64,000 bases of DNA from Arabidopsis thaliana (Eukaryota > Streptophyta > Magnoliopsida > Brassicales > Brassicaceae). The position numbers were made by a program, and so were the translations under genes. The first letter of the stretch is position 1. Each line of letters begins with the position of its first letter. This document shows, piece by piece, positions 1 through 11,400 of this stretch. Location of the stretch: assembly GCF_000001735.4 (NCBI RefSeq), contig NC_003070.9, positions 29,373,971 to 29,437,970 on the forward strand, in the 5' to 3' direction. The notes under the pieces were generated by a model. The model did no database searches. It saw nothing but the letters and a program-made list of their open reading frames with translations, and was not told the DNA's origin.

Positions 1-2325
1 TCATCGTTTCCGACAGGAAACCCATCTTGGGTTTGAAAACCATCACTGTCTCTGTCTCTAACTCTCCTCTGTTCTCTAATTCCTTTCCCACTTACTTTAA
101 CTTCCCTCGTCGAAAGCTCTTGAAACTTCTTGAAGCAGCCGACAAAAACAACTTAGTTGTTGCTCCAAAGATTACGTCTATGATCGATTCCATGCGTGAT
201 TCTTCCCCTACACGTCTCAGATCCTCTTCCTATGACTCTGTTTCAGATAACGACGACAAAACATCTTGGATCGTACGTTAAATATTCGTACCTTAAATCT
301 AAATTAATTAACCCTTTTCAAGATTTTGGAATCTGATCATATATGTCTTGTTTTGTTTAGGTTCGTTTTCCTTCGGCTTTAAATATGTTTGATGAGATTG
401 TGAATGCTGCGAAAGGGAAACAGATTGTCATGTTTCTTGATTACGACGGAACTCTTTCTCCCATAGTTGAAGATCCCGACAAAGCTTTCATAACCCATGA
501 GGTTTTTATTCTCTTCCTACAAAATATCTTTTTGTGGTTAATTTATTTATTAATTATTTTTGTTATTAGATTTAATAATGTATTTTTTTCTTACAGATGA
601 GAGAAGTCGTAAAAGACGTGGCTTCGAATTTCCCGACTGCTATTGTCACCGGGAGATCCATTGAGAAGGTACATTACATTTTTACCAAATATTGACTATT
701 TTCTATATAACAGATCATTTAATTTACATATTAATGGTAAAGACGATATATAACGTACGAGTATGTTTTTGTTATAGGTTCGTAGTTTTGTCCAAGTAAA
801 CGAGATTTACTACGCCGGAAGCCACGGCATGGACATTGAAGGTCCGACCAACGAAAATAGTAACGGCCAGGTGAGGACACAATGCAGAAAATCGACACAC
901 CACAAATTTTCTTATTTTATTTCTAAAAGTTTTTTTTTTTTTTGTTGTTGTAATGACCACAGAGTAATGAAAGAGTGCTATTCCAACCTGCTCGTGAATT
1001 TTTACCGATGATCGAGAAGGTACATTTTGAGATCTTTTAACATAACAAAACGAATTACGTACACGAGGTAAAACAGTAAAAAAAGTATATTTAACTTTGT
1101 CGGATATAAATAATTTCAGGTGGTTAATATTTTAGAGGAAAAAACAAAATGGATCCCTGGGGCTATGGTGGAGAACAACAAGTTTTGTCTGTCCGTACAT
1201 TTTCGACGTGTTGATGAGAAGGTAAGAACAAAACTGATGATGACAAAGAAACTTTCTCTTACTTGTAAAAATTAAGTGGTCCAAATTATTATTTTTGTTT
1301 CTTAACCCAAAGTACTTAAGAACCTTACAAGACTTTTTCCTTGAAACGAAGTATTTTTTGGTAATGTGACACCTAAGTTTCAAATAAAGATTATTCGATA
1401 TTTCATTTTTCCGCACTAATCACAAAGCAAAACATGCACTAGTGTTATTTTTCGTATTGATCATGATGTTAATGTGACCGTTTACCATATTACTCATATT
1501 TATCAGCAATGACTCGTTTCATTTAGTAAACAAATTATTTATTTACATGTTTCTTTGTAACAGAGATGGCCTGCATTAGCTGAAGTAGTAAAATCAGTTC
1601 TTATTGATTATCCAAAGCTGAAACTAACCCAAGGTAGAAAGGTAAAATTAATCTTAATCTCCCTCTTTTTACTAGTCACTAGGCTAATTAAGTATTTATT
1701 ACATCTTTATTTAATCTATTTCATTTATAAAATCAGGTACTTGAAATCCGCCCCACAATCAAATGGGACAAGGGCCAGGCACTCAATTTTTTACTAAAAT
1801 CATTAGGTGAGAGAGCCCCTCATAAATCTTATTTATTTTTCATTTCGATATGAGAATTTAAAGATCTCAAGTTCTCATATCATTTATCGACTAATTAAAA
1901 TAGGATATGAAAATTCGGATGATGTTGTGCCGGTGTATATCGGGGATGACCGTACTGACGAAGATGCGTTTAAGGTATAGTGACACTTAACTTATACGTA
2001 TTCGTAACATCAGTTAATTAAGTCTTTTTACATTTTGAACAATTTGATTCTATTACTGACGTAATAAATGAACTGTGTAATTCGATAGGTTTTACGTGAA
2101 AGGGGACAAGGTTTTGGGATTCTTGTCTCAAAAGTACCAAAGGACACCAATGCCTCTTATTCTCTTCAAGACCCTTCTCAGGTAAATTAAATCTTACTCT
2201 TCTATAAATAATTTGAAGTTTATTGTTAATTAATTTATTAAATTGGAAACCATTTTATTGTACAGGTTAACAAGTTTCTGGAACGTTTAGTAGAATGGAA
2301 GAGGAAGACAGTGGGAGAAGAGTGA
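1..2325 (+). CDS. TPPB: Trehalose-6-phosphate phosphatase B (TPPB, At1g78090), 5' end cut by window edge
   Basis: The enzyme removes the phosphate of trehalose 6-phosphate to give trehalose, in the plant sugar-signalling pathway. The frame is open from base 1, so the start codon lies upstream. Exons by GT-AG and frame: 1-272, 361-501, 597-668, 778-870, 963-1019, 1120-1221, 1564-1641, 1737-1806, 1904-1974, 2089-2181, 2266-2325. HAD-superfamily phosphatase motifs are visible: DYDGT (nucleophile Asp, near 440), IVTGRS (near 645) and GDDRTDED (Mg-binding acidic loop, near 1945). The many short exons are typical of plant TPP genes. The N-terminal part visible here ([12 protein letters not shown], Ser/Arg-rich) is the variable extension before the catalytic domain. 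The family assignment is certain; the B paralogue is recognised from memory of the protein. Confidence 0.95.
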
Positions 2326-3105
2326 AAGACATGCAACATAATTACACAAATAACACCTGAGTTTTGAGTAGATTATTAATTTATATAAACACCCTTTTTA
2401 AATTAGTAGATGCCTGGAGGGTGTTTCGGCCAGAAGTTTTTCTTTTAATCTACATCGAACCGAAAATTGTAAATTTCGTGTAACGATTTAGAAATGGAAA
2501 AATATATTAATAATTTACTCATTCTTATTTGACCTTTCCTTTGTTCACTTTCTTGTTGTACATTTTTTCTTTCTTTTATAACTTTCATGGTTTAATTACT
2601 GAATATGGGATGATTTTTTTGATACTGGAAAAGTTTTAAAATGTACTGTTGTAAACGAATAAATCAAACAGAGGAATATGCTTGTAGTATTGTTACTATT
2701 TTTCTATTATTATAATTAGTATATACTACCTTTAACAAAACATTAATAAGAAAGAGTAGACATTAATGTCAGTTGTTACAGATGTTAAGACTGTGCGTAA
2801 TACGTGTTTATAATCACTAGTAGTAAATAGATGGTCGCATGCATCAGTATACTTTATGAATATCCAGCAAAATCACCCATTAAATAACTAGCAAATTGTC
2901 ACTGATCTTTTTGTCCAACATACCATTTTTGGTTTTCTTTGTGAGATTCGAGAAACTACGTAAAATCACATGAATACATATGTATGTATTTAAGTACTAC
3001 ATATATAAGTATGATTAAAATGAAAGTGTTAGTTGTATAAAAGTTTTAAATAGTTTTTAACTGAGTCACAAAAAAAAAATCTTTTAACACAAAAGGTATT
3101 AAAAA
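2326..3105. other. TPPB 3' UTR and AT-rich spacer
   Basis: This holds the TPPB 3' untranslated region (the coding end at 2325 is followed by AT-rich DNA with near-AATAAA hexamers) and then spacer up to the transposon. No open frame or RNA gene was seen. Confidence 0.6.
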
Positions 3106-3400
3106 GGACTGCCTATAGGAGGCCCCCTCAAGTATATTGTTTTAACTGGGTTCCACCCAAATTCTTAGTCTCTTTTTATTTCTCCCTAATCAACTTAAAT
3201 TCTTCTCAATTCCACCTAATATATATAATCCCACGTAATTAACCAACATTAATCAAGCTGCTAAAATGCGATTTAAAATCATAAAATCACGTTTTAAAAT
3301 TAATTAGCCTCGATTAAACCGATAATCCTACCATAATCTATTAACCCAAATTGAAGCCACTGTATGAGAAAGAGGTTTCAAATTTTCTTCTTAAAACCCA
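3106..3400 (+). repeat. MULE left terminal inverted repeat
   Basis: Base n in this arm pairs with base 9861-n in 6461-6755 with no insertion or deletion. Most mismatches sit in the outer 85 bp (for example at 3108 and near 3143, 3153, 3162, 3168 and 3182); the next 190 bp are identical. Confidence 0.92.
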
Positions 3401-3781
3401 AAACAAAATCAATTTAGGCATTAGACACACAAAAAAAAAAAACAATTTGGGGAAAAACTTTATTAGGGTCGCACTCGCATATTCTTCTTCTTCCTTGCGA
3501 CTTTTTTTTTTTCTTTGGTGTGAACCCTGCAACTCTATTACTCGAACATCAAATTCGATTTTCTTTGATTCTTCTTCTTATTCTTCGTCTTGTGGTGGTG
3601 CTTCGTCGTGTGGTGGTGCTTGGAATCTTGGTTTGATCGAATCTGAAACGTAAATTGGTTGGAGTCTCATAATTTCCACAAAGATGTCGTAAGTGTTTGT
3701 TATTGATTTTGTATTAATTTTATCTTGTTCGGAATTGTATGTATTTGTTTGGATTAGTTGATATTTGAGAGTGATAAGTAG

Positions 3782-6213
3782 ATGTTTGACGATGATGTTG
3801 ATATGTTTTACAAATATAGTGACGGTGATGTCGAGTACAATGGGGGTAACGAATCAGAGAGTGAAGAGCGGATTGAAGAAGAAATTGTTAGAAGGAAGAA
3901 GAATACGAAGAAGAATAAGAAAGAGAAGAAGAAAAAGGATGAAGAAGATCCTCTTGAGCGTTTTGACTTTGAAGTAGATGATGGAGTAGCAAATTTCGAA
4001 GACGAGATACCGATAGGCCGAGATATAATTCCCGAGAGCTCAGATGAAGACGAGGATCCTATTTTGGTGAGGGATAGAAGAATCAGAAGGGCTATGGGTG
4101 ATAAGTTTGTGATTGGAAGTACATTCTTCACAGGGATTGAGTTCAAAGAAGCTATTTTAGAGGTGACATTAAAGCACGGGCATAATGTTGTTCAAGATAG
4201 ATGGGAAAAGGAGAAGATTTCATTCAAGTGTGGTATGAGCGGGAAATGTAAATGGAGAGTGTATTGTTCATATGATCCAGATAGGCAACTGTTTGTGGTT
4301 AAGACATCATGCACGTGGCATAGTTGCTCACCTAATGGGAAATGTCAGATCTTGAAGAGTCCTGTAATTGCTAGGTTGTTTTTGGACAAGCTGAGGCTAA
4401 ATGAAAAGTTTATGCCTATGGATATTCAGGAATATATCAAAGAGCGTTGGAAAATGGTGTCTACAATCCCACAATGCCAAAGAGGTAGACTTCTTGCCCT
4501 CAAAATGCTTAAAAAGGAGTATGAGGAACAATTTGCTCATATCCGGGGATATGTTGAAGAAATTCATTCTCAAAACCCAGGGTCTGTTGCCTTCATTGAT
4601 ACATATCGAAATGAAAAAGGTGAAGATGTGTTCAATAGGTTTTATGTATGTTTTAATATACTTAGAACACAATGGGCTGGATCTTGTAGACCTATTATAG
4701 GACTAGATGGTACATTTTTGAAAGTTGTTGTGAAAGGAGTTCTATTGACTGCAGTTGGTCACGATCCAAACAATCAAATCTATCCAATTGCTTGGGCTGT
4801 GGTACAATCTGAGAATGCCGAGAACTGGTTGTGGTTTGTCCAGCAAATAAAAAAGGACTTGAACCTAGAGGATGGCAGTCGGTTTGTCATTCTATCAGAT
4901 CGCTCAAAGGTAAGAATCTCATCTCATTCCCTTTGTATATTGGTATGTAACGAAGTTCTCATTATGTTTTTCAAATTGTTTAACAGGGTCTTCTGAGTGC
5001 TGTTAAACAAGAATTGCCAAATGCTGAACATAGAATGTGTGTGAAGCATATTGTAGAGAATCTAAAGAAGAACCATGCCAAGAAGGATATGCTAAAGACA
5101 TTAGTCTGGAAATTGGCTTGGAGTTACAATGAGAAGGAGTATGGGAAGAATCTCAATAACTTGAGATGCTATGATGAAGCATTGTACAATGATGTCTTGA
5201 ATGAGGAACCACATACTTGGTCAAGGTGTTTCTATAAGCTCGGTAGTTGTTGTGAGGATGTTGACAACAATGCTACCGAGTCATTCAACTCAACCATCAC
5301 CAAAGCAAGAGCGAAGTCATTAATTCCAATGCTAGAAACAATAAGGAGGCAAGGAATGACTCGGATTGTTAAGAGGAACAAGAAATCATTGCGCCATGAA
5401 GGTAGATTTACTAAATATGCTTTAAAGATGCTTGCATTAGAGAAGACAGATGCAGATAGAAGTAAGGTATATCGTTGCACACATGGCGTTTTTGAGGTAT
5501 ATATAGATGGGAATGGTCATAGAGTGGATATACCAAAAACACAATGTTCATGTGGGAAGTGGCAAATAAGTGGTATACCTTGTGAGCATGCTTATGGTGC
5601 TATGATAGAGGCTGGTTTGGATGCTGAGAATTACATATCCGAGTTCTTCTCGACAGATCTGTGGAGAGACAGCTATGAGACAGCCACCATGCCATTAAGG
5701 GGACCTAAGTATTGGTTGAATTCTAGTTACGGGTTGGTAACCGCACCACCAGAACCTATTTTGCCTGGAAGAAAGAAAGAAAAATCTAAAAAAGGGAAGT
5801 TTGCAAGGATCAAAGGGAAGAATGAGTCGCCAAAGAAGAAAAAAAGAAAGAAAAATGAAGTTGAAAAGCTTGGAAAAAAAGGTAAAATCATACATTGCAA
5901 GAGCTGTGGTGAAGCTGGGCATAACGCATTAGGATGTAAAAAATTCCCTAAAGAGAAGGTACCGAGAAAGAGAAAGTCAAAGAATGATGGCAATGATGAG
6001 GTATGTTTCTGTTGTATAGTATCTTTCTTCACATTCTCTGTATCTTAGTATCTTTACTTGCTTACTCAGATTGAAAAGAAGGCTAAGAAGGCTAAGAATG
6101 ATAAGAAGGATACAGATGAGAAGAACTCTAAGAAGGAGAAGAAGTCTAAGAAGGAGACTCACATGCCGGATACAATCTTTATCACACAACCTTCTCAAGC
6201 AACACAAGAGTAG
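3782..6213 (+). CDS. MULE transposase (MuDR/MURA type), intact
   Basis: This is the DDE transposase that would mobilise the surrounding element. Exons 3782-4909, 4987-6000 and 6070-6213 join in frame to 761 aa. Order of domains: Asp/Glu/Lys-rich N-terminus (to ~100), MuDR-type N-terminal zinc/DNA-binding region (~115-200, KCGMSGKCKWRVYC), MULE catalytic domain with GLDGTF (Asp309), LSDRSKG (Asp373) and NNATESF (Glu474) as the likely DDE triad, SWIM zinc finger (CSCGKWQISGIPCEHAYGAM, ~575-595), Lys-rich linker, CCHC zinc knuckle (CKSCGEAGHNALGC), and a Lys-rich tail. The start is the first ATG of the long frame. A short upstream ATG at 3684 lies beside a GT, but I found no in-frame splice joining it. 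The length fits autonomous MULE transposases. Confidence 0.92.
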
Positions 6214-6460
6214 TTTATATGTTATGCTTTTCGAGAAATGGCATTTGAATGTGTTGTCATGTTTTTTGGAGTTACTTTAATGTTAACAATATTATTGACG
6301 AATTGGATGTGTTTTGGTTCTAGACTAATGATGATGTTGGTTATTTTGGACTAATTGGCTTGTCTCTGATTCTTACTATTATGGTATCCTTCTCTTTCAT
6401 TCAGATTTTATTTTTTTCCGTGACAAAGGTTTTATAACAGAACAACAATGCTACTAATGA

Positions 6461-6755
6461 TGTGTTTTTAGAAGAAAATTTGAAGCCTCTTTCTCATACA
6501 GTGGCTTCAATTTGGGTTAATAGATTATGGTAGGATTATCGGTTTAATCGAGGCTAATTAATTTTAAAACGTGATTTTATGATTTTAAATCGCATTTTAG
6601 CAGCTTGATTAATGTTGGTTAATTACGTGGGATTATATATATTAGGTGGAATTGAGAAGAATTTAAGTTGATTAGAGGGAAATAAAAAGAGGCTAAGAGT
6701 TTGGGTAGAACCCAGTTGAAACAATATACTTGAGGGGGCCTCCTATAGGCAGCCC
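6461..6755 (-). repeat. MULE right terminal inverted repeat
   Basis: Inverted copy of 3106-3400, ending at the exact 9-bp target duplication TATTAAAAA (6756-6764). Confidence 0.92.
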
Positions 6756-8037
6756 TATTAAAAATGAGTGAAAGTACTGTTTTGCAGTGAAGGAAAAGCT
6801 CTCATTGTCTGCTTATTTATATACTAAAAAGCAAAATGAAATAATACGATTTTGGACAGTCTGAAGGAAACACTTCCGCAAACCCAAGAAATTCAATCCC
6901 AAATAATATCTTAGAACTCTTTCTTTTCTCACACCCACTTGGAGGATTACCTGCTATTATATTTCAGTTTTTATTTATTTATTTATGTTCTTCACCATAG
7001 AGTTAAACTTAAGGAAACTTCTTAAACCGTATTATATATATATATATATGTGTGTGTGTGTGGACACCTAAGATTCGAACAAGTATAATATATCTAATCT
7101 TGATCGTTCCGAAATTTTTCAACACATAAACTCCTTCTGCAGTGAACAAGCTTTAAACAACTTCTGCGTCTTATAAAGGCAAAATGTTACTATCATTTGC
7201 AGGCCATAAATACAAGAAATAGATTACTAATCATTTCAGAATAAACAAGGTTTTTATCAAAAAAAAAAAAAAAAAAAAAACTGAAGAAGAAGAAGACAAG
7301 GCAACTAGCATTTATTTGTGGCCATTTCATGTCACAAGGCTTAACTTCCTAAAAGAAGTTCGAATTATTGGAAGAATAAAGGATACTGTAGGGTGATCAT
7401 ATTATTGACAATCTTTATCCATATATAGAAACTTAAAGTTTATTAATAGACAAAGGAAAATTGAAGAAAGCTATAATTTCCCAGCAAAGTGAATATTTAT
7501 TGTATCCAATTTTGTGTGGGGTTTCAAATTATACTTTCCTATTCTCTTTCCAAGAATTTCGTTATTCATTATGATTAACTACATACCGTAAATAATATCT
7601 AAAGATGAATTACCGTAAATTGGTCAGTTAGCCTTTATCCAAAACTTTTAGATGAAACTATTTACATGTTACTCGCGCGAACTTCACAATGTCATAAGAA
7701 GTAAATTATTAAAGATCTCTATATAAATTTTTAGTTAAGAATCAACTATTATTATTATGCCAAGCAGGGAGATGAAAACATAAGCTACAAGTTGCATGCA
7801 GATCAAGAACATGCAAATTACTGAGACATATTTTGTTTAGTAGTAACTTTTGTTATAAATTAATAGTCTCCAGATATCTGAGACAGCTCAACTGCTAAAG
7901 TCCTAAACTTTTTAAGCAACACTAATTTTAAATATTGTGCATGATCATAACTATATTGAGTAATCTATGATAAAGAAATACACACTATCAATAAAGATAA
8001 GAAAAAATTAACATTAGATGATAGATCTAACCTGCAT

Positions 8038-8146
8038 AGTGCTAAGCAATCGAAGGTATAGTTCAACAAGTGGGAAATAATAAGAGTTAAGTGCTAAGCA
8101 ATCGAAGGTATAGTTCAACAAGTGGGAAATAATAAGAGTTAAGTGC
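8038..8146. repeat. 52-bp direct tandem duplication, about 2.1 copies
   Basis: The unit starting AGTGCTAAGCAATCGAAGG at 8038 is repeated exactly from 8090 to 8141, and a third copy begins for five bases (AGTGC) before diverging. Perfect identity suggests a recent slippage or repair event. It does not lie in a recognised gene. Confidence 0.9.
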
Positions 8147-8392
8147 ATGCGATTATTGACAATACTTCTCTGAATTGGTCTATCCTTTTGTTTCTGTTAA
8201 TGGCTTATTCGATCTTTGATTCATCATGTGCATTCGTTTACCGACAAATACTTCTGAACTGGTTTATCTTAAATGTTTTTAATGGGTATTCGAGTTATCC
8301 CTTTTTAAGTGACAGCCAATTATTATAATATATTTTCATGCTGCCATAAGTTATTATACCATCAAAGAAATACATCAAAACTATATGAAGAT

Positions 8393-8414
8393 ATATATAT
8401 ATATATATATATAT
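8393..8414. repeat. (AT)n microsatellite
   Basis: An uninterrupted AT dinucleotide run of about 11 units; likely polymorphic between accessions. Confidence 0.9.
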
Positions 8415-11400
8415 ACAAAGTACATCCTAGATTTTATAATGACAAACTGACATTGTTAAATAAGTTGGTGTTCTAGACTTATGAATTCAGATGTATAACG
8501 TTTTCGATTTTTAGTAGGACAATGTTCGCAGTAGATTTTAACAAATTTAGATAATATAGATATATTTGTTATATAGAAAATAAAAGGCAACGGAGGAATC
8601 TTGTTAAAGTGAGGTCTCTTTAATTTTGTCTATGAAATGAACTTTTCATTATTTAAACGAAAAGACTATTTATCATATTCTAATATATGCTAATGAATAG
8701 TGAGTTATTTTTTCGAATGGTAGGTGGTGAAAAGGAAAGCCGCGATAAAGTAACACTACTTAGGTTGAATGAGGAGTTGGAATCCACTTAAAGTGGTTCG
8801 AATTAATGAAAATAAACATATAAAAGACTTATATATATAATATATCCTATTATTATTTTACACTAATCCTTTCCTTTCAATATCTTAGATATATTTGGAC
8901 TTCAAGTGGGGCAACCAACATGCTTCCATTCCACGAGAAGACATGACTCGATACGTGTAAAGAAACTAAAGCCGTTAAGTGTGTGTGTATCTTCACTTAT
9001 ATTTACCACATTAATTTCTTATTCAGATATTATCTAAAGAAGAAACCACATCATTGATGGCCCGACTTGGATGGAAAAAAAAAAAAAACTAAGTACGATT
9101 TCCTCCAATTATTGGGATCAACTCTATTTGCTACTTAATTTTAATGGTAGCTTCTACTACCTATTTTTTTTTATACTATGAGTTTCAATTTATATTGCTA
9201 ACCAGACACAGATAGATCAAATCTCTCAAACTTTAGTTGCACACCTAGCTTAGAATACAATATATTTTGTATTGAAGTAAAAATAATGTTTCATTTTGTA
9301 TTTATAAAAGGGAATACATTTTGTATAACAACTTTTTGGTTTCAGCCAAATAATCATTTGATGACGTGGTTTCATGAAACATTTTGTGAAAGATCTATTC
9401 ATCCCGATATTGATGGGACGCTCCCTATAGCAAATAAGATACATTGTATAAACAAATAAAATCATAAGTTGTGCTAAAGACTCGATATTCATGAATAGAT
9501 GCTCTGGATGGTGACAAATAAATAGAAAATAAGGAGATATATGTATGATTAAGGAAATACAGAAGAAATTAAAGAAAAAAAAGAGAGAAAACATAATAGT
9601 TTGTTTTTCTATATGACAGCTATCAATGAGTCACTAATCTATTCACATGAACAATGGGGTTCATGTGTTATTCTTTGGATCCGTGCCCCAAATTAACAAC
9701 TAGTATTATGATAGTTCATTTTTTAAGACCAATTGAAATCTTCAAATCCTAAAATATCCCAACAATAGTTGAGAGTCTTGAGACCGATCTAAATATATCT
9801 AATACTATATGTAAAAATATTTAAATGTCTATAAGATTACTTTTTAGTTGTTTTGGGTACTTTCAAATGTTAAGAATCTAATAAATTTATAAGTGTGTCT
9901 TGTTGCCTAAATCATTCTACTTGGAGCAGTGACAAACTGACAAACAGATTCCTTGTTTGATGTATCACTTAATTAAAACCAACCATATAATAGTTGTTAA
10001 TTTGTAATCTATATTCCTTAACTACAGCTTAAATGGTTAAACCCCATCATGTGAAAGCTATAAGGAACCAATTAAAGCATCTTAAAAAGGTAACGGGGAC
10101 CATTAATCAGATTCTCATTATCAATTAATTACGATTAGTGAGGCAATAATACAGGTTTTAAGCACACACGTGTCACCATAATGGTCCCATCCTCATTCTT
10201 CTCTATTTGCTTCTCCCATGTTGTAGGGTTTAGGCTTCGAGAAAATTTGTGTACTAAACATTAATTTTAAGTTAGAAGTAAAAGATTAAACTTTGATTGG
10301 ATGATTAAGATTTCAGACCATGTGTTTTAGTGATCTTATACTAGGGAGCAGATTTAGTTTCGTCCCAATAATTACCCGCTTTCAGGTTTTAAAACGTTAG
10401 AAACTAATCTTAAACTTTGGGTAGGGGTACTTATTGCACTATTTTTATAATCTTAGCTTATTGCAAGTTATTGGACAAAGGATAATAATAAACAACGTTT
10501 GTTTATAGAAGCTAGAGTTATAGGGTTAGTTGCTTAGATCGGATAAATGATTCTACTGATTATTATTGTTAATTCTAGTACTCAATATAGGTTCTTAGAT
10601 TCCAACTAACAATGTAGATTAAAGTGTTTTTTATACATGAATAAGTAATAGTTAATGGCGTAACGAATATTTTATAATGTTGCATTTGAATATTACTGCA
10701 AGTTGAGTGTAACCAGTAACCACCAAGGAAAAACTCGTTCCATCTTTCTCTGATATTTCATTTTCATAAATTGTATCTTATCTTTGTTTTCATACAATTT
10801 TTATGGCATGCGTTATCAAAACGAAAAATAATAGACACTAACTTACCACCAAAAAAAAAAAAAAAAAAAAACTTGTAAAATCAGGCCTTAAGTTTATTAA
10901 ACAGGCCTCGTATAATTCAATGGCCCAAACAAATCATCAATATTGGTATTACAGATGGGCTGTGAAACGATTCGACCATATCCCAATGGTATAAAATAAC
11001 TGTATTATTAACGGGCCTAAGAGTCCAAAGAGTTGGGAGCCCAAAAGAGAAATTGAAAAAACGAATGCTAATAGAAAACGCCAATTATTAATTTCCGGCC
11101 CAGACCAGACAATGTTGGGCTAATCAATATTAGGCCCAATAGTGTTGATCTGCTGCCACTAATTAGAGCCTAACTACACCGTTATTTCCAACTGGCGACT
11201 TTGATAAGTTTAATTATTTTTCAGATTTATTTTAAATTATTTTAGCTTAGCTGTGCCTGTGCGTGTCGAATAAAAAAAATTCAATAATCAAATACTCTCT
11301 CGCAAATGAATGATGATACACAATAAACCAATGATTAAGATATTTTTATATCTATTGTTTAGTGAGTCGTTGTCACGGTTGAGTTGTCCACTTGTCCCCC

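Larger units (their letters stand above)
3106..6755 (+). mobile_element. Complete Mutator-like element (MULE) with long TIRs and 9-bp target duplication
   Basis: The element is bounded by inverted repeats 3106-3400 and 6461-6755 (295 bp each, aligned without gaps, roughly 97% identical by eye). It is flanked by an exact 9-bp direct repeat TATTAAAAA at 3097-3105 and 6756-6764. A 9-bp duplication and long TIRs are the hallmark of Mutator/MuDR elements. Inside is one three-exon transposase gene with no stop codon or frameshift in its frame. The termini start GG(A/G)CTGCCTATAGGAGG. The exact duplication and open frame suggest a fairly recent insertion. Whether it is still mobile or silenced cannot be read from the sequence. 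Confidence 0.93.

Noticed and set aside
3684-3781. An upstream ATG next to a GT (3684-3690) as a possible first transposase exon
   Set aside because: Neither nearby acceptor (3777-3778 or 3780-3781) restores the transposase frame.
7065-7090. GTTCGAATC on the minus strand, like a tRNA B box
   Set aside because: No A box or cloverleaf pairing upstream; no tRNA gene was found anywhere in the window.
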